Position numbers and translations under genes: made by a program. From contig NZ_BMWC01000002.1 of NCBI RefSeq assembly GCF_014651035.1, positions 62,001 through 126,000 of the forward strand: 64,000 bases of DNA. Direction: 5' to 3'. This DNA comes from Streptomyces lomondensis. Lineage in GTDB: Bacteria; Actinomycetota; Actinomycetes; Streptomycetales; Streptomycetaceae. The notes beneath the pieces were generated by a model, which was given only the letters and a program-made list of their open reading frames with translations, was not told the DNA's origin and ran no database searches. Positions 41,945 to 51,051 of the stretch are shown in pieces; position 1 is the first letter of the stretch, and each line of letters begins with the position of its first letter.

Positions 41945-44674
41945 ATGAAGCAGCAGGGTGCGCACCCCGAGGACCCGGAGGGCACCTCTGACGCTTCGTC
42001 GCGCCCGGGCACTCCGGACGACGACCCGAAGGCCGCCGGGAAGCAGGCCCGGAAGGACGCCGAGGAGGCCGACACCGCGCACATCGACGAGGTGGAGGGC
42101 GACGAACCGCTGCTCCCCGCGCGCGTGCACCGCCCGTCCGACCTGATGCGGCTCCTGGTGGGCGTGCTCGCCGTCGCTCTGCTGATCGGGATCGCCGCGT
42201 TCGCGCACGGCACCACCTCGGGACTCGAACAGGACATCAACAAGGGCACCGGGCAGGCGCCCGACCTGCTCATCAAGATCGCGGGACTGGCCTCCAGCAT
42301 CGCGATCCTGCTGGTGCCGGTCGCCTTCGCCATCGAGCGGCTGATCAAACGGGACGGCCTCAGGATCGCCGACGGCGTGCTCGCGGCCGTCCTGGCGCAC
42401 GGAGTGACGCTTGCCACGGACCTGTGGGTCGCCCGGGCCGCCCCCGACTCCATCCAGGAGGCGCTCACCCAGCCCTCCCCGGGCGACATCCACGCGCTGA
42501 CCGACCCCGTGCACGGCTATCTGGCGCCGGTCATCGCGTACATGACGGCCGTCGGCATGTCCCGTCGGCCGAGATGGCGCGCGGTGCTGTGGGTCGTGCT
42601 GCTCCTGGACGCCTTCTCGATGCTCGTCACCGGGTACACGACACCGTTCTCGATCATCCTGACCGTGCTGATCGGCTGGACCGTGGCCTACGGCACGCTG
42701 TACGCGGTCGGCTCGCCCAATGTCCGGCCCACCGGGCAGACACTGATGGCGGGTCTGCGGACCGTCGGCTTCCGCCCGGTCAGCGCCTCTCGCGAGGACA
42801 TCTCGGACAACCCGGACGCCGGCGACCGGGGCCGCCGCTACTTCGTCACGCTCGAGGACGGCCCGCCGCTGGACGTGACGGTGGTCGACCGGGAGCAGCA
42901 GGCGCAGGGCTTCTTCTACCGCGCCTGGCGGAACCTGACCCTGCGCGGCTTCGCCACCCGCAGCAGCCTCCAGTCGCTGCGCCAGGCCCTGGAGCAGGAG
43001 GCGCTGCTGGCGTACGCGGCCATCGCCGCGGGCGCCAACGCGCCCAAGCTGATCGCCACGTCCGAACTCGGCCCCGACGCCGTGATGCTCGTCTACGAGC
43101 ACAGCGGCGGCCGCACCCTCGACTCGCTGCCGGACGAGGAGATCACCGACGACCTGCTGAGCGACACCTGGCACCAGGTGAAGGCGCTCCAGTCCCGGCG
43201 CATCGCGCACCGCAGGCTGGTGGGCGACGCGATTCTGGTGGATCGTTCCGGCACGGTGATCCTCACCGACCTGCGCGTCGGCGAGATCGCGGCCGGCGAC
43301 CTGCTGCTGCGCATGGACACCTCCCAGCTGCTCGTCACTCTGGGCCTCCGGGTGGGTGCCGAGCGGGCGGTGGCCTCGGCGGTGGGTGTGCTCGGCCCGG
43401 ACGCGGTGGCGGACTGCCTGCCGATGCTCCAGCCCATCGCGCTCAGCCGCTCCACGCGCGCGACGCTGCGCAGACTGGCCCGGGAGCGGGCCCAGCGCGA
43501 GCGCGATGCGGTCCTGGAGGCCTCCCGGCAGGCCAAGCAGACGCGCCTGGAGGAGGAGTCGGCCGAGGCCGTGCCCGTCCTGGAGAAGCCCGACAAGAAG
43601 GCCGTACGGGCGGAGCAGCGGGCCGAGAAGCGGGCCATCGACGAGGCGTTGGAGGAGGCGCGCGAGGAGGACCTGCTCACGCAGATCCGGCACGAGGTGC
43701 TGCGGATCAGGCCGCAGGCCCCGGTCGAGCCGGCCCGGCTGGAGCGGGTGCGGCCGCGCACGCTGATCAGCTTCATCGCCGGCGCGATCGGCGCGTACTT
43801 CCTGCTGACGCAGCTCACGCACATCGAGTTCGGGCCGCTCATCGCGAACGCCGAGTGGGGCTGGGTCGCCGCCGCCGTGCTGTTCTCGATGTTCAGCTAC
43901 GTCGCGGCGGCGATGGCGCTGCTGGGGTTCGTGCCGGAGCGGGTGCCGTTCCTGCGGACCGTGGCGGCGCAGGTCGCCGGGTCGTTCGTGAAGATCGTCG
44001 CCCCGGCGGCGGTGGGCGGTGTCGCCCTGAACACGCGCTTCCTCCAGCGCGCGGGAGTGCGGCCGGGGCTGGCGGTGGCGAGCGTGGGCGCATCGCAACT
44101 GTTCGGGCTCGGCTGCCACATCCTGATGCTGCTGTCCTTCGGCTATCTGACCGGTACGGAGAAGACGCCGTCGCTGTCGCCGTCCCGGACGGTCATCGCC
44201 GGTCTGCTGACGGTGGCGGTGCTCGTCCTCGTGGTGACCTCGGTGCCGTTCCTGCGGAAGTTCGTCGTCACGCGCGTGAGGTCGCTGTTCGCGGGTGTCG
44301 TGCCGCGCATGCTGGACGTGCTCCAGCGGCCGCAGAAGCTGATCACCGGCATCGGCGGCATGCTGCTGCTGACCGCCTGCTTCGTGATGTGTCTGGACGC
44401 GTCGATCCGCGCGTTCGGCGACGAGTCCACCTCGATCAGCATCGCCAGCGTGGCCGTCGTCTTCCTCGCGGGCAACGCCCTGGGGTCCGCGGCGCCGACA
44501 CCGGGCGGTGTGGGCGCGGTCGAGGCGACCCTGACGGTCGGTCTGATCGCCGTCGGTCTCCCCAAGGAGGTCGCGGCCCCGGCGGTCCTGCTGTTCCGCC
44601 TGCTGACGCTGTGGCTGCCCGTGCTGCCGGGCTGGCTGGCCTTCAACCACCTCACCCGCAAACAGGCGCTCTGA
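41945..44674 (+). CDS. Kinase-like domain fused to LPG-synthase/flippase-type membrane domain
   Basis: A 909-residue protein. An acidic N-terminus (1-55) leads into about six hydrophobic helices (65-265). A central cytosolic region (about 285-490) resembles aminoglycoside-phosphotransferase-type kinases (QEALLAYAAIAAGANAPKLI, VMLVYEHSGGRTLD), but the catalytic loop reads IAHRRLVGDAILVD and the metal loop LTDLRVGE, lacking the HxD and DFG residues. A charged helical linker (about 515-605) precedes a lysylphosphatidylglycerol-synthase-type transmembrane domain (about 610-905, with SAAPTPGGVGAVEATL). There is no aminoacyltransferase domain. It may move or modify lipids; the substrate is unknown. 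Confidence 0.82.
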   Translation: MKQQGAHPEDPEGTSDASSRPGTPDDDPKAAGKQARKDAEEADTAHIDEVEGDEPLLPARVHRPSDLMRLLVGVLAVALLIGIAAFAHGTTSGLEQDINKGTGQAPDLLIKIAGLASSIAILLVPVAFAIERLIKRDGLRIADGVLAAVLAHGVTLATDLWVARAAPDSIQEALTQPSPGDIHALTDPVHGYLAPVIAYMTAVGMSRRPRWRAVLWVVLLLDAFSMLVTGYTTPFSIILTVLIGWTVAYGTLYAVGSPNVRPTGQTLMAGLRTVGFRPVSASREDISDNPDAGDRGRRYFVTLEDGPPLDVTVVDREQQAQGFFYRAWRNLTLRGFATRSSLQSLRQALEQEALLAYAAIAAGANAPKLIATSELGPDAVMLVYEHSGGRTLDSLPDEEITDDLLSDTWHQVKALQSRRIAHRRLVGDAILVDRSGTVILTDLRVGEIAAGDLLLRMDTSQLLVTLGLRVGAERAVASAVGVLGPDAVADCLPMLQPIALSRSTRATLRRLARERAQRERDAVLEASRQAKQTRLEEESAEAVPVLEKPDKKAVRAEQRAEKRAIDEALEEAREEDLLTQIRHEVLRIRPQAPVEPARLERVRPRTLISFIAGAIGAYFLLTQLTHIEFGPLIANAEWGWVAAAVLFSMFSYVAAAMALLGFVPERVPFLRTVAAQVAGSFVKIVAPAAVGGVALNTRFLQRAGVRPGLAVASVGASQLFGLGCHILMLLSFGYLTGTEKTPSLSPSRTVIAGLLTVAVLVLVVTSVPFLRKFVVTRVRSLFAGVVPRMLDVLQRPQKLITGIGGMLLLTACFVMCLDASIRAFGDESTSISIASVAVVFLAGNALGSAAPTPGGVGAVEATLTVGLIAVGLPKEVAAPAVLLFRLLTLWLPVLPGWLAFNHLTRKQAL

Positions 44675-44771
44675 GACGCCCCCGCGACGGCCCTTCAGCA
44701 CCATCGGCGCCTCCTCCCTCCTACGGCACGCGTCCCGCGCGCCCCGCACCGCGCCGCCGCAGGATGGAACC

Positions 44772-46316
44772 ATGCCAACCCTCCTCCGGCTGCGCGCCGC
44801 CGCCCTGACCGCCACCGCCGTGCTGCTGTCCGCCGTGCTGGCGGGCTGCGGGGAGGACGACGCCGAGGACGAGGACCTCACGCGGCAGGAGCTGGACTGG
44901 GAGGAGTGCCCGGCCCCCTCCGAGGCCCAGGGCGGAGGCGCTCCGCCCTCGCCCCTGCCGGACGGCGGCGAGTGGCAGTGCGCCACGATAAAGGCGCCCC
45001 TCGACTGGGACGACCCCGAGGGCGACACGATCGACCTCGCGCTGATCCGCGCCAGGGCCGGTGACGCGAGCCGGCGCATCGGCTCGCTCATCTTCAACTT
45101 CGGCGGCCCCGGCGGCTCGGGCATCACCTCGCTGCCCGCCTTCGCGGAGGGCTACGAGACCCTGCGCACCCGCTACGACCTGGTCAGCTTCGATCCCCGC
45201 GGCGTCGGCCGCAGCGCCCCCGTGATCTGCGAGAACGATCAGGAGCTCGACGCGTACTTCCAGCAGGACGGCACGCCCGACGACGCGGCCGAGCGCACCG
45301 AACTCCTGGACAGCACCAAGGAGTTCAACGAGGCCTGCGAGCAGAACTCGAAGAGGATGCTGCCGCATGTGCGCACCACCGACGCGGCCCGGGACCTGGA
45401 CCTGATGCGCCAGGTCCTCGGCGACGGCAAGCTGCACTACTTCGGCATCTCATACGGCACCGAACTCGGCGGCGTCTACGCCCACCTGTTCCCCAGGAGG
45501 GTCGGCCGTGCCGTGTTCGACGCCGTCGTCGATCCCACGCAGAACGCCGAACAGGGCTCGCTCGGGCAGGTGAAGGGCTTCCAGCTCGCGCTCGACAACT
45601 TCGCCGAGCACTGCGTGTCGCAGACCGAGGAGTGCCCCATCGGCACCAGCGCGCAGGACGTGAAGGACCGTATCGCCAGGCTGCTGAGGGACCTCGACAG
45701 CCGGCCCATCCCGGGCGTCTTCCCCCGCGAACTGACCCAGACCGCGGCGACCAGCGGCATCGCGCAGGCGCTGTACTCGCAGGACTTCTGGGAGTACCTC
45801 ACCGAGGGCCTCCAGCAGGCGTACGACGGTGACGGCAGGATCCTGCTGCTGCTGTCCGACTCGATGAACGGACGCAAGGAGAACGGCGAGTACAGCAACC
45901 TCGCCGCCGCCAACTCCGCCATCAACTGCGCCGACGACAAACCCCGCTACGACACCGCCTACGTCGAGCGGAAGCTGCCCGAGTTCCGGGCCGCGTCCGA
46001 CCTGTTCGGCGACTACCTGGCCTGGGGCATGATCAGCTGCATCGACTGGGCCGTGCCGGGCGCCGCCGACCACCCCGACGTGAGCGCACCGGGCGCGGCG
46101 CCGATCCTGGTCGTCGGCAACACCGGCGACCCGGCCACCCCGTACGAGGGCGCGCGGAAGATGGTGGACGCGCTGGGCGAGGGCGTCGGGGTCGAGCTGA
46201 CGTACCGGGGGCAGGGGCACGGCGCCTACGACAGCGAGAACAAGTGCGTGCAGGACGCCGTGAACGGCTATCTGCTGGACGGAAAGGTGCCGCGGGCGGG
46301 GACCGTCTGCACCTGA
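44772..46316 (+). CDS. Secreted lipoprotein alpha/beta hydrolase (tripeptidyl aminopeptidase type), copy 1
   Basis: A 514-residue protein. The signal peptide has a lipobox, VLAGC (Cys at about residue 26), so it should be an anchored lipoprotein. The alpha/beta hydrolase core has the oxyanion region NFGGPGGSG, nucleophile YFGISYGTELG (Ser at about 221), acid NTGDPATPYEGA and the final His in GQGHGAY. The TAP-like C-terminal domain is present. The family removes N-terminal peptides in Streptomyces. A paralogue follows immediately on the same strand. Confidence 0.9.
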   Translation: MPTLLRLRAAALTATAVLLSAVLAGCGEDDAEDEDLTRQELDWEECPAPSEAQGGGAPPSPLPDGGEWQCATIKAPLDWDDPEGDTIDLALIRARAGDASRRIGSLIFNFGGPGGSGITSLPAFAEGYETLRTRYDLVSFDPRGVGRSAPVICENDQELDAYFQQDGTPDDAAERTELLDSTKEFNEACEQNSKRMLPHVRTTDAARDLDLMRQVLGDGKLHYFGISYGTELGGVYAHLFPRRVGRAVFDAVVDPTQNAEQGSLGQVKGFQLALDNFAEHCVSQTEECPIGTSAQDVKDRIARLLRDLDSRPIPGVFPRELTQTAATSGIAQALYSQDFWEYLTEGLQQAYDGDGRILLLLSDSMNGRKENGEYSNLAAANSAINCADDKPRYDTAYVERKLPEFRAASDLFGDYLAWGMISCIDWAVPGAADHPDVSAPGAAPILVVGNTGDPATPYEGARKMVDALGEGVGVELTYRGQGHGAYDSENKCVQDAVNGYLLDGKVPRAGTVCT

Positions 46317-46353
46317 TCCCGGACCAGCCCTGACAAAGGCGCAGGTCAGAAGG

Positions 46354-46362
46354 TTATCCACA
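46354..46362 (+). other. Consensus DnaA box
   Basis: TTATCCACA, a perfect DnaA box, in the 135-bp gap between the two hydrolase genes. Confidence 0.45.
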
Positions 46363-46451
46363 GGCCGGAACGGCCGACGCGGGATCTGCCTACCATGGCC
46401 TGATCGCCATCCGCGGCACGGAGCGGACGGCCTGCGAGGGGGGATGGGCAC

Positions 46452-47921
46452 ATGACGCGCTTCGTACGGTGGACCGCTCTGGCGGTCGCCTCGGCCCTGC
46501 TGGCAGCGGGCTGCGCCGGCGGCTCGTCCGAGGACGACAAGGGCGGGCTCTCCTGGAGTCGCTGCAAGGCCACGGCCGACGCCCCGGCGCCGAGCAGCGA
46601 GTGGCAGTGCGCGACGCTCAAGGTGCCGCTGGACTGGTCGGAGCCGGACGGCGAGACGATCGGCCTGGGGCTGATCCGCGCCAAGGCCCGCGGCGACGAC
46701 CGCGTCGGCTCGCTCCTGTTCAACTTCGGCGGCCCCGGCGCCTCGGGCCTGTCGATGATGCCGTCGTACGCTCCGACGGTCTCCCAGCTCCGCGAGCGGT
46801 ACGACCTGGTGAGCTGGGACCCGCGCGGGGTGGGCGCCAGCGAGGGCGTGCGCTGCCGCGGCGACAAGGAGATCCAGGCGGCCGAGTCGGTGGACGTCAC
46901 GCCGGACACCCCCGCCGAGGAGCAGGCCTACTTCGCGGACGCCGCCGACTTCGCCCAGGGCTGCCGGAAGGACGCCGGGAAGCTGCTGGCGCATGTCTCG
47001 ACCGCCGACTCGGCCCGCGACATGGACCGCATCCGCGAGGCCCTCGGCGACGACAGGATGAACTACTTCGGCATCTCCTACGGCACCGAACTGGGCGGCA
47101 CCTATGCCCACCTGTTCCCGAAGAAGGTGGGGCGGATGACGCTGGACGCGGTGGTCGACCCCGGCGCCGACACGGTGGGCCATGCCCAGAACCAGGCCAG
47201 GGGCTTCCAGCGCGCGCTGAACGGCTACCTCGAATCCACCGGCCAGGACCCGGGCCAGGGCTCCCGGAAGATCGCGGACCTGCTGCGACGGATCGACGCC
47301 CGGCCCCTGCCGACGGCCACACCCGGGCGGAAGCTGACCCAGACGCTCGCGGTCACCGGCATCGTCCTGCCCCTGTACAGCAAGGACAGCTGGCCCACGC
47401 TGACCAGCGCCCTCGACGCGGCGGAGCGGGGCGACGGCTCGGAGCTGCTGGCCCTGGCCGACGGCTACAACGAACGCGACCCGTCGGGCCGCTACGGCAC
47501 GACGACGCACTCCCAGCGGGTCATATCGTGCCTGGACGACAGGCAGCGGCCGACCGTGGCCCGGACGAAGCAGTTGCTGCCTCAGTTCGAGAAGATCTCG
47601 CCGGTCTTCGGGAGGTTCCTCGGCTGGGACATGGCCGGCTGGTGCCACGACTGGCCGGTGCCCGGGCAGCACGACACGCCGGAGGTGAGCGCGCCGGGCG
47701 CGGCGCCGATCCTGGTCGTCGGCAACACCGGCGACCCGGCCACGCCGTACGAGGGTGCGCGCAGGATGGCCGACGAACTGGGCAAGGGTGTCGGAGTGAT
47801 GCTCACCTGGCGGGGCGAGGGACACGGTGCGTACGGCAGTGGGAGCGACTGCGTCGACTCCACGGTGAACGCGTATCTGCTGGACGGGTCGGTGCCCGAG
47901 GACGGCAAGGTCTGCTCATGA
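46452..47921 (+). CDS. Secreted lipoprotein alpha/beta hydrolase (tripeptidyl aminopeptidase type), copy 2
   Basis: A 489-residue paralogue of the preceding gene. The lipoprotein signal ends in AAGC (Cys at about residue 20). It shares the EWQCATLKVPLDWSEPDG, NFGGPGASG, YFGISYGTELGGTYAHLFP and NTGDPATPYEGARR segments and the GEGHGAY His, so all catalytic residues are in place. The tandem duplicates differ enough in the lid region (about residues 240-380) to suggest different substrates. A perfect 16-bp hairpin follows the stop. Confidence 0.9.
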   Translation: MTRFVRWTALAVASALLAAGCAGGSSEDDKGGLSWSRCKATADAPAPSSEWQCATLKVPLDWSEPDGETIGLGLIRAKARGDDRVGSLLFNFGGPGASGLSMMPSYAPTVSQLRERYDLVSWDPRGVGASEGVRCRGDKEIQAAESVDVTPDTPAEEQAYFADAADFAQGCRKDAGKLLAHVSTADSARDMDRIREALGDDRMNYFGISYGTELGGTYAHLFPKKVGRMTLDAVVDPGADTVGHAQNQARGFQRALNGYLESTGQDPGQGSRKIADLLRRIDARPLPTATPGRKLTQTLAVTGIVLPLYSKDSWPTLTSALDAAERGDGSELLALADGYNERDPSGRYGTTTHSQRVISCLDDRQRPTVARTKQLLPQFEKISPVFGRFLGWDMAGWCHDWPVPGQHDTPEVSAPGAAPILVVGNTGDPATPYEGARRMADELGKGVGVMLTWRGEGHGAYGSGSDCVDSTVNAYLLDGSVPEDGKVCS

Positions 47922-47925
47922 CGAC

Positions 47926-47966
47926 GGCGGGGGCTTCGGGCACCCGTGGCGCCCGAAGCCCCCGCC
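47926..47966. terminator. Bidirectional terminator between the convergent hydrolase and moeZ genes
   Basis: GGCGGGGGCTTCGGGC (47926-47941) pairs perfectly with GCCCGAAGCCCCCGCC (47951-47966), a 16-bp stem. Confidence 0.85.
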
Positions 47967-47992
47967 GCTCGCAAAGGCAGGCCGGATACGGC

Positions 47993-49171
47993 TCAGTACA
48001 CCGGCTTGTCCGGCTCGATCTGGTTGACCCAGCCGATGACGCCGCCGCCGACGTGGACCGCGTCCGAGAAGCCCGCGGACTTCAGCACCGCGAGGACTTC
48101 CGCACTGCGGACACCCGTCTTGCAGTGCAAGACGATCTTCTTGTCCTGCGGGAGGCTCTCCAGGGCGGTGCCCATGAGGAACTCGTTCTTCGGGATCAGC
48201 CGGGCGCCCGGGATGGAGACGATCTCGTACTCGTTCGGCTCGCGGACATCGATGATGTCGATGCTCTCGCCGTCGTCGATCCACTCCTTGAGCTGCTTGG
48301 GAGTGATCGTGGAGTCGGCGGCCGCCGCCTGGGCCTCCTCGGACACGACGCCGCAGAAGGCCTCGTAGTCGATGAGCTCGGTGACGGTCGGGTTCTCGCC
48401 GCAGACCGCGCAGTTCGGGTCCTTGCGGACCTTGACCTGGCGGTACTGCATCTCCAGGGCGTCGTAGATCATCAGCCGGCCGACCAGCGGCTCGCCGATG
48501 CCGGCGAGGAGCTTGATGGCCTCGTTGACCTGGATGGATCCGATGGACGCGCACAGCACGCCCAGGACGCCGCCCTCGGCGCAGGAGGGGACCATGCCGG
48601 GGGGCGGGGGCTCCGGGTACAGGCAGCGGTAGCAGGGACCGTGCTCGGACCAGAAGACGGAGGCCTGCCCGTCGAAGCGGTAGATCGAGCCCCACACGTA
48701 CGGCTTGTTCAGCAGCACGCAGGCGTCGTTGACCAGGTAGCGGGTCGCGAAGTTGTCCGTGCCGTCGACGATCAGGTCGTACTGGCTGAAGATGTCCATC
48801 ACGTTGTCGGCCTCGAGCCGCTCTTCGTGAAGGATCACGTTCACGTACGGGTTGATGCCCTTGACGCTGTCGCGGGCGGACTCGGCCTTGGAGCGGCCGA
48901 TGTCGGACTGGCTGTGGATGATCTGACGCTGGAGGTTCGACTCGTCGACCTCGTCGAACTCCACGATGCCGAGGGTGCCGACGCCCGCGGCGGCCAGGTA
49001 CATCAGCGCCGGCGAGCCCAGGCCGCCGGCGCCCACACACAGCACCTTGGCGTTCTTCAGCCGCTTCTGCCCGTCCATCCCGACGTCGGGGATGATCAGG
49101 TGGCGGGAGTACCTGCGAACCTCGTCTACGGTGAGCTCGGAAGCTGGCTCGACCAGGGGTGGCAACGACAC
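47993..49171 (-). CDS. moeZ: Adenylyltransferase/sulfurtransferase MoeZ (MoeB-rhodanese)
   Basis: A 392-residue protein. The N-terminal E1-type domain has CVGAGGLGSPALMYLAAAG (about residues 45-63), the adenylation Arg and Asp context of FDEVDESNLQRQ, and a zinc site (CYRCLYPEPP with CAVCG). The C-terminal rhodanese domain has the active-site Cys in LHCKTGVRSAEV (about 354). MoeZ adenylates and thiocarboxylates MoaD/ThiS/CysO-like carriers for molybdopterin, cysteine and secondary-metabolite sulfur. GTG 49171 follows CGGAG. A SigR-type promoter lies 45 bp upstream. Confidence 0.94.
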   Translation of the reverse strand: MSLPPLVEPASELTVDEVRRYSRHLIIPDVGMDGQKRLKNAKVLCVGAGGLGSPALMYLAAAGVGTLGIVEFDEVDESNLQRQIIHSQSDIGRSKAESARDSVKGINPYVNVILHEERLEADNVMDIFSQYDLIVDGTDNFATRYLVNDACVLLNKPYVWGSIYRFDGQASVFWSEHGPCYRCLYPEPPPPGMVPSCAEGGVLGVLCASIGSIQVNEAIKLLAGIGEPLVGRLMIYDALEMQYRQVKVRKDPNCAVCGENPTVTELIDYEAFCGVVSEEAQAAAADSTITPKQLKEWIDDGESIDIIDVREPNEYEIVSIPGARLIPKNEFLMGTALESLPQDKKIVLHCKTGVRSAEVLAVLKSAGFSDAVHVGGGVIGWVNQIEPDKPVY

Positions 49172-49215
49172 GGGGACTCCGTTGGTCGGTCAATCACTAC
49201 GGTTGTTCTCCCCGT

Positions 49216-49241
49216 AACAGTGCCACGCGCTTTTTCATTCC
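49216..49241 (-). promoter_or_regulatory. SigR-type promoter of moeZ
   Basis: On the minus strand GGAAT (49241-49237), exactly 18 bases, then GTT (49218-49216): the SigR consensus. The -35 element overlaps the 3' end of the spherulin-4-type gene upstream. Confidence 0.87.
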
Positions 49242-49984
49242 GAGACACCTGTTCCGATACGCGAGACGAATGCGTCCCAGTAGCCGGGCAGGGACCCCCA
49301 GGGGTCGGTGCGGCCGCCGCGGTCCGTGCGGTCGGTGAACCAGATCGTCGCGGCGCCCTGCCGGCGGGCGATGCGCAGAGCCTCGTCCAGGTGGGGGCGG
49401 GGCAGGCCGTGGACGAAGTGGCAGAAGCGCTCCGGCGGGTGGCCGGCGGTCCACTCGGCCGCCTGCGACCAGCGGTAGTCGCTCCAGGGGCCGGAGAAGG
49501 TGACCAGCTGGTCGGCGAGCTCGGCGTAGCCGGGGTTCGGGTGGATGCCGTGGCCGAGGACGATGTGGGCGTCGTCACGGATCACGCGGAGCGTGGCGAC
49601 CGTGCGGCGGACCTCGGGCAGCCCGGCGTGGTCCGCCGGGCAGCGGTCCAGCAGGAAGCCGTCGACCTGGTACCAGTCGACGAACCGGTGGGCGTCCGAG
49701 ACCAGTTCGCCGAAGGCCCGGGAACCGTACCGGGTGTCGAGCCGGCCGAGGACGCGGACGTCCGCGTTGCGCAGCCGGCCGGCCGCGTCCAGGCAGTGCG
49801 GGTCGGGACGGGCGCCGGGACCGTCCGCCACGTTGAGGACGACCCAGTGCAGCGGGGTGCCGGGACGGGTCAGTTCGCCCCACTCGGTGAGGGCGAGGAG
49901 GGGGTGCGCGTAGCCGGGGACGCCGACGCCGGGGCGGAGCTCCGTGCTGGAGGTGCGGGGACGCGTGCTGGTCAGATGCGGCAT
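49235..49984 (-). CDS. Spherulin-4-type (GH135-like) glycoside hydrolase
   Basis: A 249-residue TIM-barrel-like protein with spherulation-specific family 4 features: VPGYAHPLL near the N-terminus, WVVLNVADGPG (about 50-60), YGSRAFGELVSD and the acidic VDWYQVDGFLLDRCPA (about 107-122), which carries the probable catalytic acid residues. In fungi this family (Sph3) cleaves GalNAc-containing polysaccharide during galactosaminogalactan production. There is no signal peptide. The start overlaps the epimerase stop by 13 bp, so it is coupled as the last gene of the polysaccharide-like operon. Confidence 0.82.
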   Translation of the reverse strand: MPHLTSTRPRTSSTELRPGVGVPGYAHPLLALTEWGELTRPGTPLHWVVLNVADGPGARPDPHCLDAAGRLRNADVRVLGRLDTRYGSRAFGELVSDAHRFVDWYQVDGFLLDRCPADHAGLPEVRRTVATLRVIRDDAHIVLGHGIHPNPGYAELADQLVTFSGPWSDYRWSQAAEWTAGHPPERFCHFVHGLPRPHLDEALRIARRQGAATIWFTDRTDRGGRTDPWGSLPGYWDAFVSRIGTGVSE

Positions 49985-50931
49985 GCCGCCTCCATCCAGA
50001 TGTCCGCGAGGGACTCCTCGAGGCCGATCCGGGGGCGCCAGCCGAGCCGGTCGCGCGCGGTGCGCACATCGGCCTGCTGCCAGCTGCCGCAGCCGTCCGG
50101 GTACGGGTACGCGACCGGGGGCGCGTGGTCCGGGTCGGGGCGGGGGTGGCCGATGGCCGGGCGCAGGGCGCCGGGCGGGCCGTCGAGCTCGTGGAGGGCG
50201 CCGCCGTATCCGGCCACGCGGGCGAGGACCGCTGCGGCGTCGCGCAGCCGCACGGCGCGGCCGGAGCCGATGTTGATGACACCCTGCGCGGCGGAGAGCG
50301 AGGCGGCGTGCACGGCGCGCGCCACGTCGCGGACGTCGACGAAGTCGCGCTGCGCGCCGAGGCCGCCGAGTTTCAGCTCGCCGTCGCCGGACTGCATGGC
50401 ACGGCGCATGGCCTCGGCGAGACGGCCCAGCGGGGAGCCGGCGGGGGTGCCGGGTCCGGCCGGGGAGAAGACCCGCAGGACGACGGCGTCCAGGCCGGAG
50501 CCGAGGACCAGTTCGGTGGCGGCGAGTTTGCTGACGCCGTACGGTCCGCCGGGCCGGGGCACGGCGTCCTCCGCCGTGGAGGAGCCGGGCTGGCTCGGGC
50601 CGTACTCCGCGCTGCACCCGATCTGCACGAGACGGGCGCCGCAGCCGCTGCGGCGCAGGGCCTCGCAGACGGTGGCCACGGCGACGGTGTTGTGCCGGGT
50701 GAGCTCGCGGGCGCCGCCGCGGGTGGCTCCGGCGCAGTTGACGACGACACCGGGGTGGACCGCGTCGAGGAAGCGGGTGAGGGCGCCGGGGCTGCCGGAG
50801 GCGAGGTCGAAGCGGACGTCGGCGTCGTCGCCGCGGCCGAGCGCGGTGAGCTGCACGGCCGGGTCGGCGAGCAGACGGTCGGCGACGAAGCGCCCGATGT
50901 AGCCGTTGGCTCCGATCAGCAGGACTCTCAT
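49972..50931 (-). CDS. NAD-dependent sugar epimerase/dehydratase
   Basis: A 319-residue extended SDR. The cofactor loop is LLIGANGYIGRFV (GxxGxxG, about residues 4-16), with the NAG-like NCAGATRGG and the active-site YGVSK (Tyr and Lys, about 143-147). FVDVRDVARAVHAA and the C-terminal RLGWRP match nucleotide-sugar epimerases such as GalE/WbpP. It may supply UDP-GalNAc, UDP-Gal or a related sugar to the adjacent glycosyltransferase. It overlaps the following hydrolase gene. Confidence 0.87.
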   Translation of the reverse strand: MRVLLIGANGYIGRFVADRLLADPAVQLTALGRGDDADVRFDLASGSPGALTRFLDAVHPGVVVNCAGATRGGARELTRHNTVAVATVCEALRRSGCGARLVQIGCSAEYGPSQPGSSTAEDAVPRPGGPYGVSKLAATELVLGSGLDAVVLRVFSPAGPGTPAGSPLGRLAEAMRRAMQSGDGELKLGGLGAQRDFVDVRDVARAVHAASLSAAQGVINIGSGRAVRLRDAAAVLARVAGYGGALHELDGPPGALRPAIGHPRPDPDHAPPVAYPYPDGCGSWQQADVRTARDRLGWRPRIGLEESLADIWMEAACRI

Positions 50932-51051
50932 CGCGCGGCTCCCGTCGTGGCCGGGGCTCCTGGGTGGGTGGTCATGCGGGTTCTCCTTGAGGGCGGAAGG
51001 GAGGGGTGTGACGGGTGCGGCGGGCGCCGGTGGGGCCGGTGCCCGCGGCGG

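Noticed and set aside
41369..45127. A minus-strand frame of more than 1200 codons extending far upstream of the ATL gene
   Set aside because: Only the last 129 codons match a family. The upstream part is antisense to the LPG-synthase-type gene and lacks protein-like composition.
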